A stretch of 19,476 nt of DNA. Source: Candidatus Shapirobacteria bacterium UBA1435 (GTDB lineage Bacteria > Patescibacteriota > Microgenomatia > UBA12405). The stretch is taken from the NCBI GenBank assembly GCA_002329385.1, contig DCTR01000004.1, positions 4,994 to 24,469 of the forward strand. Direction: 5' to 3'. Below the pieces are notes generated by a model. It had not been told where the DNA came from. It searched no databases and worked only from the letters and a program-made list of their open reading frames with translations. Below are positions 13,659 to 19,476 of this stretch, piece by piece. The position numbers and the translations under genes are program-made. Every line of letters begins with the position of its first letter. Within the stretch, counting starts at the first letter, position 1.

Positions 13659-14221
13659 TATTACCGGTTTTGCCTTCACCAATAGCTTACTGCTTGTTAC
13701 CACCAGTTGACTAGACCAAGTTTTTCCGCATAATCTAATCGTAAAACCTAACTATTTCCGCATATTTATTTGCAATTTCTTAGTTTTCTCCGCATAGATA
13801 TTTTTGTCTAACCGAACATTTTCCGCTAAATTTATCTCCGATAGCTAATTTAAGTTAACAGCTTGACTATAGATATCAATTAATTACTTTAAGTATCTGT
13901 TTCTCCGAAAGAATATCCGATAACATAAAACTTGAATACCTTTATTCCTCCGTTCCCATCACTAACCCCCCGATTTTCACCACCCGAAAAGCCAAGATAC
14001 ATTTTCAGCTATTTATAAACAATAAGATATCTTTAACCAAAACAAATACATAACTTCGACCGACAACTGTTTACTCCTTCTGTTGCCACCCAAACAACAA
14101 CCAACCTCACCCGCCTAAAACCTGCTAAATACCAAAAATTCCCTTAATTTCAGCAAAACACAACACTGTGCCCAAACTGGCAAACCACATCCCTTCTGCT
14201 AAGTAATCGCTCAACCCGCTA
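13659..14221. other. gene-free A/T-rich stretch downstream of the tRNAs
   Basis: No gene or RNA is recognisable. Its one feature is the periodic CCGCATA array listed separately. The part at 13900-14221 shows no hairpin or repeat that I can support. Confidence 0.5.
13726..13844. repeat. degenerate array with 32-33 nt period
   Basis: CCGCATA begins at 13726, 13758 and 13790, exactly 32 nt apart, followed by CCGCTAA at 13823 (33 nt later) and CCGATAG at 13838. Each is preceded by a T run (TTT or TTTTCT), and the intervening sequence shares a CTAA or TTAG around the same phase. The units are otherwise diverged, so it looks like an old tandem repeat rather than an active array. Confidence 0.4.
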
Positions 14222-15448
14222 TTATTCAATCTCCAATAACCTGATTTCTTCCTTTCTCAAAAATTGTGCCGCCATCTCTTTTACCCTGTCTGTTTTCACT
14301 CTCATCAGTTTTTCAATTTCTTCGTCAATATCCACCATTCTATCTCTTAATAACCACTCCTTGCCAATCTGCTCTGCCCAAAAATCACTCCTATCTTTTA
14401 GGATGGTCGTTCTTCCCAATAATTGTTGCTTTACCCTCTCAACTTCCTCGTCTGCCAAGCTGTCCTTAATTGATTCCAGTTCAACCTCCACCACCCTCTC
14501 CGCCTCTCTGATTTTGTCTTTTCTGACCCCTGACTGCACCGCCCAATACCCGGTCTCTCTGGTCTGCTCGCCAACGCCAAAAACATAATATGCCCAACCG
14601 TTTTCCTCTCTAATCTTTTGGTTCAACCTCGACGCCGAACCACCGTTTAGCACCATGTCCAAAATCTTAAAATCATACCTTCTTTCATCTTCCCAGCCGA
14701 TAGTCGGCAATCCCAGGCAAAAATGGCCCTGCTCCAGGCTCTTTACCGATTTCTCTCTTCTCTTTTCCCCTGTCTTTACCTCAACCGCCTTAATCTTACC
14801 GTCAAAATTACCCAAGCTACCAAAATATTTTTCCAGGCTTCGCCAGCCCTCCTCTGACACGTCTCCTGCCGCCACCACTACCAAACGCCCGCTACTAAAG
14901 TATTTTTCTCTGTATTGTCTTATCCTCTCCCGATTGACGCCGACGATATCTGTCTCTTCCCCGGAAATGTTATAGCACCCCCTGGGCGATCCCTGCCACA
15001 TCAGCTGGCAAAAACTTCCCGCCATCCCCATCATCGGGTTATCTCTATACATCCTTATCTCCTCTATCACCACCCCTTTCTCCTTTTCCACTTCTTTCTT
15101 CTCCAACAAGGGATCCCCGATAATATCAGCCAATATTTCGGCTGCCCAGTCAAAATGGTTCTTCGTTGTTGTAATATGGTAATCGGTATACTCCAGACTG
15201 GTTTCCGCATTATATGCCGCCCCCTTCCCCTCAATCTCTTTATTAATAATTAGCGGCGACGGCCGCTTCTTTGTCCCTTTAAAAGCCATATGTTCCAAAA
15301 AATGGCTCATTCCAAACTCGCCGTTTTCTTCGTATTTCGCCCCGATGTCAACAAATACCTCTATCGTCACCGATCTTAGGCCTTCAACTGGCACCATCAC
15401 CGCCTTAACTCCGTTATCAAAAGTTCTGGCTTCGGTATTTTTCATCAT
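14222..15448 (-). CDS. M16 family zinc peptidase (insulinase/processing-peptidase type)
   Basis: This 408-residue protein has the inverted zinc motif HFLEH (His49, Glu52, His53) with the third ligand Glu129 in KGVVIEEI, exactly 76 residues after His53, so it should be catalytically active. Other family marks are GMSHFLEHMAFKGT, NAETSLEYTDYH and, in the second domain, GGSASRLNQKIREENGWAYYV. It lacks a signal peptide, so it is probably cytoplasmic; single-chain bacterial M16B enzymes of about 410-430 residues act as dimers on peptides. The double ATG at 15448 lies 7 nt after an extended -10 (TGGTATAAT), so the mRNA appears leaderless. It lies alone between leuS and the tRNAs. Confidence 0.93.
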   Translation of the reverse strand: MMKNTEARTFDNGVKAVMVPVEGLRSVTIEVFVDIGAKYEENGEFGMSHFLEHMAFKGTKKRPSPLIINKEIEGKGAAYNAETSLEYTDYHITTTKNHFDWAAEILADIIGDPLLEKKEVEKEKGVVIEEIRMYRDNPMMGMAGSFCQLMWQGSPRGCYNISGEETDIVGVNRERIRQYREKYFSSGRLVVVAAGDVSEEGWRSLEKYFGSLGNFDGKIKAVEVKTGEKRREKSVKSLEQGHFCLGLPTIGWEDERRYDFKILDMVLNGGSASRLNQKIREENGWAYYVFGVGEQTRETGYWAVQSGVRKDKIREAERVVEVELESIKDSLADEEVERVKQQLLGRTTILKDRSDFWAEQIGKEWLLRDRMVDIDEEIEKLMRVKTDRVKEMAAQFLRKEEIRLLEIE

Positions 15449-15455
15449 AAATTAA

Positions 15456-15464
15456 ATTATACCA
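15456..15464 (-). promoter_or_regulatory. leaderless extended -10 promoter of the M16 peptidase
   Basis: TGGTATAAT on the minus strand (15464-15456) is a perfect extended -10. Seven nt separate it from the first ATG (15448), so transcription should begin at the start codon. Confidence 0.6.
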
Positions 15465-16008
15465 GTCAATTTAAACAATCTGCCGTCTTCCCTTACTATT
15501 TGCCCAAACTAAACATATTGGCAATCAAAATCCTCATCTGCTTAATACATTTTGATACATAAATAAGCTACAAAAAGACACATTTGCCAGCTCCACTCAA
15601 ACTCAAGTTGATATTTTCCCAACCCTCTCCGTCGCCATGCCTGACCACTTTAATAAATTTACGATTATATTTTTAAGATCCCCGCCCAAACTATTTACCT
15701 CCAAAGAAGACAAGCCTACCCAAAAAGTAGTTTGCACCTTTTTTCCTTACTATTTGCCTTATCGGCACCAATTAGCAGTCAAGCAGCTCGTCTGATTTAT
15801 CGGTTTTGATATATTCAATAGACCAGATTTAGATGCTTTATGTCACACAAACCCATCTCCCTTATCAAAAACTACCTGTTCTTGTCGTCACTAGCTCCAT
15901 TAATCATCAGACACACTGATCTTCCATTTAGGTTACTGGATTCCTCCCTTCTCCTTTCGTCAACCCTTTAACTCTTTATGCCCGCCGTTATTCTCTGCCA
16001 TCAATCTA
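15465..16008. other. gene-free spacer between leuS and the M16 peptidase gene
   Basis: No gene of credible length is present. A 14-nt direct repeat, CCTTACTATTTGCC, occurs at 15491-15504 and 15745-15758. I see no convincing leuS terminator. A 13-codon frame starting just after leuS (MAENNGGHKELKG) has no support beyond an ATG. Confidence 0.4.
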
Positions 16009-18489
16009 CTATATCACCAGGTTAACCATCTTCCCCGGCACATAAACCTCTTTGATCACCGGTTTACCTCCCAGCCATGCCTTAACCTTTTCCTCTGCTT
16101 TGGCCATCATCAATACTTTCTCTCTCATCCCTAGATCCTCTTTGCTTACCTTCAACTGGCTTCTGACTTTACCGTTTACCGCCACCGGCACACAAATCTC
16201 TTCTTCCTCCCCCCCGCCAGCCTCTATCTTCGGCCAAGACGACAGATGCACCGACTCAAGCCAGGTGTCTTCTTTGGCTTCTTGCCACAGATCCTCCGCC
16301 GTATAGGGGGCAAACGGCGCAATCAATTTAATCAGTTGCCCGACTTCCTCCTCACCTGCGGTTTTTGCCTCCACCCCGATTTCGTTTACCATCTCCATCA
16401 ATTTGGCGATGGCGGTATTAAATCCAAAATTTTCCAGGTCTTTTTCCACCTTATTTATTGTTTTATTGATTATCATTCCCAATTCTTTATTGCTAGCATG
16501 TTTAAGCTTATTTTGCTTGCTGCCTTCTATTGCCCTCTTTACCATTTGCCTATATCTTTCAATAAATCTTCTCACTCCTGCCAGCGTTTTTTCATTCCAG
16601 GCCATTGTCGCTTCAAATGGTCCCATAAACATCAAATACAATCTCGTTACGTCAACGCCATATTTCTCATACACCGATTCCGGCACCACCACATTTCCTC
16701 TGCTTTTACTCATCCTCTGCCCGTCCGGACCAAGTATCACCCCGTGCGACATCCGCCTAAAATACGGTTCTTCCGTCGGCACTACCCCCAAATCTGCCAA
16801 AAATTTATAAATAAACCGGCTATATAAAAGATGCAGGGTGTTGTGTTCGTCACCCCCAATATACACATCCACCGGCAGCCACTTTTTCATCTTTCCGTAA
16901 TTAGCTATTTCTGTATCATTATCTGGATCAATATACCTCATATAATACCAATCAGACCCGGCCCAATTTGGCATCGTGTCTGTTTCTCGCGCCCCATCTT
17001 GGCCGCATTTTGGACATTTGGTTTTAACCCACTCTGTCATCTTGGCCAAAGGCGATTCTCCGGTATCGGTTGGCTCATATGCCTCGACTTCCGGCAACCT
17101 GACCGGCAAGTCCTTTTCTTCAACCGGTTGCCAACCACAGTTACGGCAATAAACCATCGGTATCGGCTCGCCCCAATAATGTTGGCGGCTGAATATCCAA
17201 TCCCTTAAATGATATCTGATTGACCTTTTGCCAATTGCCTTCTCTTCCAAATAAGCCATAATCTTCTCTTTTGCCTCCCCGCTTTCCATTCCATTCAAAA
17301 ATCCCGAATTAACCACTCTTCCCTCTCCTTCCCAAACCTGTTCTTTATTGGTTACTTCGCCATTCTCGCCGTCTTTCCCGCAAATCACCCTCACTATCGG
17401 TAACTTAAACTGACTGGCAAACTCAAAATCCCTCACGTCGTGACCCGGCACCCCCACCACCGCCCCCGTTCCAACCGTCGCCAACACAAAGTCGGTAACC
17501 CATATCGGCATCCTCTTTTCTGTCAGCGGGTTGATGGCATACAGACCGGTAAACACACCGGTTTTGTCTCTGCCCACCACTTCCTGCTGCCTCTCTCTGT
17601 CTGACTTGTTTTTTGCCATCCTCACATATTCTTTAATCTTTTCCACATCTTCCCCGGTTTTTATCTCACCCCTGATCAATTTACCTGCCAGTTCGTGTTC
17701 CGGCGCCAGCACCACAAAAGTCGCCCCAAAATTTGTCTCCGGCCTGGTGGTGGCCACTGTCACCGCCTCCCCCGCTCCCTCCACCCGGTAAGTGATATCA
17801 ATCCATTCTTTCCTGTCTATCCAATTAATCTGTGCCGACTTCACTTTATCGATAAAGGCCGTCTTCTTCAGGCCTTCGATCAATTTGTCAGCATAAGCGG
17901 TGATTTTGACTACCCATTGGCTTATCCTTCTTCTTTCCACCTGCGCCCCGCAACGCTCGCAATTGCCGTTAACCACCTCTTCATTGGCCAGGCCGATCTT
18001 GCAGCTTGGACACCAGTTTATCGGCATTTCCTCTTTGTAGGCCAACCCTTTTTTAAACAATTGAATAAATATCCATTGTGTCCATTTGTAATATTTCGGG
18101 TCGGTGGTGTTTACTTCCCGGCTCCAGTCAAACGAAAAGGCCAGTTTTTTCATCTGCGCCCTAAAACTGTCGGTATTTTCCTTGGTTATTTCTTGCGGCG
18201 ACCTTTTTACTTTAATCGCGTAATTTTCCGTTGGCAAACCGAAAGCATCCCAGCCCATCGGAAACAGCACGTTATACCCCTGCATCCTCTTAAATCTGGC
18301 ATAAACATCACCTCCGGTGAAACTGAAAGTGTGGCCGATATGCAGACCGCTCCCCGACGGATAAGGAAACTCCACCAAAACATATTTTTTCGGCCTTTCC
18401 GAATCATCTTTTGCCCTAAAAAAATCCGGGTGTTCTTCCCAAAACTTCAACCACTTATTTTCCATTTCACTGAATTTATTTTCTTCCAT
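16009..18489 (-). CDS. leuS: leucyl-tRNA synthetase
   Basis: This 826-residue class I synthetase charges tRNA-Leu with leucine. The HIGH motif is HIGH at 50-53 (PYPSGSGLHIGH), and the KMSKS motif is RMSKS near 592-596. The CP1 editing domain shows TTRPET (about 247-252) and the GTGAVVGVPGHD block (about 340-351, Asp351 region) for clearing mischarged tRNA. Two Cys pairs near 160-180 (CPSC, CERC) suggest a zinc site, and a second set (CRNC, CPKC) lies near 448-497. The anticodon and C-terminal domains are complete, so length is typical of the bacterial form. Its ATG has no clear Shine-Dalgarno. A 185-nt leader with a leucine-rich leader peptide and alternative hairpins precedes it. Confidence 0.98.
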   Translation of the reverse strand: MEENKFSEMENKWLKFWEEHPDFFRAKDDSERPKKYVLVEFPYPSGSGLHIGHTFSFTGGDVYARFKRMQGYNVLFPMGWDAFGLPTENYAIKVKRSPQEITKENTDSFRAQMKKLAFSFDWSREVNTTDPKYYKWTQWIFIQLFKKGLAYKEEMPINWCPSCKIGLANEEVVNGNCERCGAQVERRRISQWVVKITAYADKLIEGLKKTAFIDKVKSAQINWIDRKEWIDITYRVEGAGEAVTVATTRPETNFGATFVVLAPEHELAGKLIRGEIKTGEDVEKIKEYVRMAKNKSDRERQQEVVGRDKTGVFTGLYAINPLTEKRMPIWVTDFVLATVGTGAVVGVPGHDVRDFEFASQFKLPIVRVICGKDGENGEVTNKEQVWEGEGRVVNSGFLNGMESGEAKEKIMAYLEEKAIGKRSIRYHLRDWIFSRQHYWGEPIPMVYCRNCGWQPVEEKDLPVRLPEVEAYEPTDTGESPLAKMTEWVKTKCPKCGQDGARETDTMPNWAGSDWYYMRYIDPDNDTEIANYGKMKKWLPVDVYIGGDEHNTLHLLYSRFIYKFLADLGVVPTEEPYFRRMSHGVILGPDGQRMSKSRGNVVVPESVYEKYGVDVTRLYLMFMGPFEATMAWNEKTLAGVRRFIERYRQMVKRAIEGSKQNKLKHASNKELGMIINKTINKVEKDLENFGFNTAIAKLMEMVNEIGVEAKTAGEEEVGQLIKLIAPFAPYTAEDLWQEAKEDTWLESVHLSSWPKIEAGGGEEEEICVPVAVNGKVRSQLKVSKEDLGMREKVLMMAKAEEKVKAWLGGKPVIKEVYVPGKMVNLVI

Positions 18490-18537
18490 TCTTTAGCTTA
18501 AACCAAAAATTACTGATTGTTTGTAAATTTGAAAATT

Positions 18538-18561
18538 AAAAACCTCCCATTTCGGGAGGCT
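18538..18561 (-). terminator. attenuator terminator just upstream of leuS
   Basis: On the minus strand, CCTCCC (18559-18554... with the preceding G and A extending to 18561) pairs with GGGAGG (18548-18543) across a 5-nt loop, followed directly by TTTTT (18542-18538). It lies about 50 nt before the leuS start and would stop transcription before the gene. Its 5' arm can pair instead with an upstream strand. Confidence 0.75.
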
Positions 18562-18605
18562 CTTTTGATCCAACCATGCCTCCCTCTTTAGGCTAAAAGA
18601 AGAAG
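18554..18605 (-). promoter_or_regulatory. leuS attenuator: alternative protector and antiterminator hairpins
   Basis: Read on the minus strand, region 1, CTTCTTCTTT (18605-18596, the Leu codons), pairs for 10 bp (two G-U) with region 2, AAAGAGGGAG (18589-18580). Region 2 also contains GGGAGGC (18584-18578), which can pair for 7 bp with region 3, GCCTCCC (18560-18554), the 5' arm of the terminator. The 1:2 and 2:3 pairings exclude each other, as do 2:3 and the terminator. This is the standard 1-2-3-4 attenuator layout. A ribosome stalled on Leu codons would break 1:2 and favour the antiterminator. Confidence 0.75.
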
Positions 18606-18674
18606 TATTCGCCAGGATTTATCCTGAGCAAAGCCGAAGGGTTTACCCCAAGCGAAGCCAAAGGATCGAATCAT
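18588..18674 (-). CDS. leucine-rich leader peptide controlling leuS
   Basis: A 28-residue frame runs from ATG 18674 to TAA 18588. It ends I-L-L-L-L-A, with four consecutive Leu codons (CTT CTT CTT TTA, 18605-18594) just before the stop, and lies 98 nt upstream of leuS. The rest (F-G-F-A, twice, and two Trp) is encoded by the dispersed repeat. The ATG is 6 nt after an extended -10, so it would be translated as a leaderless message. The stop codon lies beside region 2 of the attenuator, so a ribosome that finishes would cover region 2 and allow the terminator. The peptide itself likely has no function; translation is the sensor of Leu-tRNA supply. Confidence 0.7.
   Translation of the reverse strand: MIRSFGFAWGKPFGFAQDKSWRILLLLA
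18623..18664 (-). repeat. two tandem copies of a dispersed CPR-type repeat
   Basis: CCTGAGCAAAGCCGAAGG (18623-18640) and CCCAAGCGAAGCCAAAGG (18647-18664) are two diverged copies 24 nt apart; a flanking GGAT/ATCC pair at 18616-18624 can close a hairpin. The sense recalls the 'ATCCTGAGCGAAGCCGAAGGATC' type of intergenic repeat that I associate with CPR genomes. Here it lies inside the leader-peptide frame. Confidence 0.6.
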
Positions 18675-18680
18675 TATCCA

Positions 18681-18689
18681 ATTCTACCA
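18681..18689 (-). promoter_or_regulatory. extended -10 promoter of the leuS leader transcript
   Basis: On the minus strand, TGGTAGAAT (18689-18681) is an extended -10 with one mismatch in the hexamer. It ends 6 nt before the leader-peptide ATG (18674). At 17 nt upstream there is only ATTATC, no good -35. Confidence 0.55.
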
Positions 18690-18844
18690 CAATCCTTAAA
18701 TAAGATAATCATGTTTCAAAGCTCTAAACATCAAGTCCAGATAAGTTGGTATTCGGCTAAGCAGGAAGCTTTCGCCATCGGTGTGCTATAAACGAAAACA
18801 CAAACGGTAACTGGTTAAGTCAAATAAAATCGCGAGGAATATTA

Positions 18845-18878
18845 AATTGTGAATTAAAAATTTAAAATTATGAATTGT
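18845..18878. repeat. A/T-rich dispersed repeat after the ABC ATPase gene
   Basis: ATTGTGAATTAAAAATTTAAA followed by ATTATGAATTGT (an imperfect mirror of the first half) resembles the murB-leader run. It lies just beyond a short hairpin at the ABC gene end. Confidence 0.45.
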
Positions 18879-18897
18879 CCCGAATCTAGCGAGGGAC
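18877..18897 (-). terminator. weak hairpin at the end of the ABC ATPase gene
   Basis: GTCCC (plus 18877-18881) and GGGAC (18893-18897) form a 5-bp stem with an 11-nt loop. On the minus strand it is followed by A/T sequence without a clean T run, so termination is uncertain. The 18690-18876 spacer beyond it holds no gene I can support. Confidence 0.3.
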
Positions 18898-19476
18898 TAA
18901 TCATGCTCATCCCTGATCACTTCCCCATCCTTCATAAACACCCGCCTATTGGCCACCGGCAAAAATCCGGCATCATGGGTAACCATCACCACCGCCCTCC
19001 TCTCTTCGCGGTTTAGCCGAGCCAAGAGTCCGATCAGTTCACCACTGCTCTTGCTGTCCAAGTTTCCCGTTGGCTCATCAGCCACAATTATTCCCGGATC
19101 GGTCACCAGCGCCCTGGCCAGCGCCACCTTCTGCTGCTCCCCCCCCGACAGTTCGCTTGGGTTCTGCTTCTGTGCCTTTGCCATTCCCACCAGCTCCAGC
19201 ATCTTTTTACCCCTTTCTTCAATCTCCTTTTCTCCCAAAGACGACAGATATAGCGGATAACAAACGTTTTCCAGCACATTTAGCGACTTTATCCAATTGG
19301 ATTGCTGAAACACAATCCCGATTTTCTCCCTCCGCCAGTCAAGTTTTTCATCCTCGCCCAATCGATACAGGCTCCTCTCCCTCAAAAACACCCTCCCCTT
19401 ATCCGGCTTCTCCAGCCCCAAAATCGTATGCAACAGCGTCGACTTCCCGCATCCCGACGGTCCAAAAATTATCGCA
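18897..19476 (-). CDS. ABC transporter ATP-binding protein, LolD/MacB type (5' end outside window)
   Basis: The visible 193 residues run from AIIFGPSGCGKSTLLHTILGLEKP to the stop, so Walker A (GPSGCGKST) sits at the window edge and only the first strand is missing. Further motifs are the Q-loop VFQQSNW, the signature LSGGEQQKVALARAL, Walker B IIVADEPTGNLD and the H-loop VMVTHD. The DEPTGNLD form and short length are typical of the LolD/MacB/FtsE group, which pairs with a FtsX-like permease to export lipoproteins, peptides or drugs or to transmit force across the membrane. The permease is not in the window; it would lie upstream. The 193-residue end fits a stand-alone ATPase, not a fused one. 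Confidence 0.93.
   Translation of the reverse strand, partial: AIIFGPSGCGKSTLLHTILGLEKPDKGRVFLRERSLYRLGEDEKLDWRREKIGIVFQQSNWIKSLNVLENVCYPLYLSSLGEKEIEERGKKMLELVGMAKAQKQNPSELSGGEQQKVALARALVTDPGIIVADEPTGNLDSKSSGELIGLLARLNREERRAVVMVTHDAGFLPVANRRVFMKDGEVIRDEHD

Noticed and set aside
13726..13900. CRISPR array
   Set aside because: Only about seven bases recur, the repeats are not 23-40 nt identical units, and no cas gene is present.
15950..16008. 13-codon frame just after leuS
   Set aside because: No ribosome site, promoter or other support, and such short frames are expected by chance.
17695..18501. 268-codon plus-strand open frame
   Set aside because: It is the antisense shadow of the leuS gene, whose motifs are complete on the minus strand.
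18541..18566. Plus-strand terminator from the same hairpin
   Set aside because: On the plus strand the stem is followed only by CTCTTTT and no plus-strand gene lies upstream, while the minus strand has a direct five-T run and a gene context.
18490..18674. T-box riboswitch upstream of leuS
   Set aside because: The conserved T-box antiterminator sequence (UGGNACCGCG type) is absent; the alternative pairing and Leu-codon frame explain the hairpins better.

Overview
This window looks like a chromosomal segment from a Candidate Phyla Radiation (Patescibacteria) bacterium, most likely of the Microgenomates group. That placement is an inference, based on short intergenic spaces, a weak or absent Shine-Dalgarno before many genes, a MreB/PEGA-protein pair, a WecG/TagA glycosyltransferase, and two kinds of short dispersed repeat (a 'TTCGGCTTCGCTCAGGAT'-like unit and an A/T-rich AAAATT unit) that I associate with such genomes. 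Most genes lie on the minus strand. There is no phage, no insertion sequence and no CRISPR array.

Layout. 1-2089 (minus): a small cluster of an unknown protein, a D-2-hydroxyacid dehydrogenase and a mannose-1-phosphate guanylyltransferase-like protein cut by the window edge. 2191-3559 (plus): a small HTH protein with a terminator, then a divergent sigma-70-like protein with its own extended -10 promoter. 3571-7883 (mostly minus): the Holliday-junction genes. A membrane-anchored metallophosphoesterase, ruvC, a HAD phosphatase and ruvA form a tight operon; ruvB lies beyond a plus-strand gene made of three 69-residue repeats. 8108-11490: murB (plus), a WecG/TagA glycosyltransferase (minus) and mreB (minus), which are envelope and cell-shape functions. 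11420-13037: a membrane-anchored PEGA/beta-propeller protein divergent from mreB, then a small membrane protein. 13038-14221: a gene-poor stretch with tRNA-Pro(CGG) and tRNA-Arg(CCT). 14222-15448: an M16 zinc peptidase. 16009-18674: leuS with a long leader. 18897-19476: a LolD/MacB-type ABC ATPase cut by the window end.

The strongest discovery is the leuS leader. A 28-codon leader peptide starts at the predicted transcription start and ends in four consecutive Leu codons. Those codons pair, over 10 bp, with a strand that can instead pair with the 5' arm of a terminator placed just before leuS. This is the layout of ribosome-mediated transcription attenuation that senses charged tRNA-Leu, here in front of leucyl-tRNA synthetase. 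Much of the leader peptide is made of the dispersed repeat. A second theme is leaderless expression: five start codons, including that of the leader peptide, lie 6-7 nt downstream of a -10 hexamer, where transcription should begin.

Other points of interest are a tRNA-Arg with C instead of U at position 33, a sigma-like protein with a near-consensus region 4 but a degenerate region 2, a repeat inserted in frame inside a glycosyltransferase, and a perfect DnaA box beside an A/T block upstream of murB.
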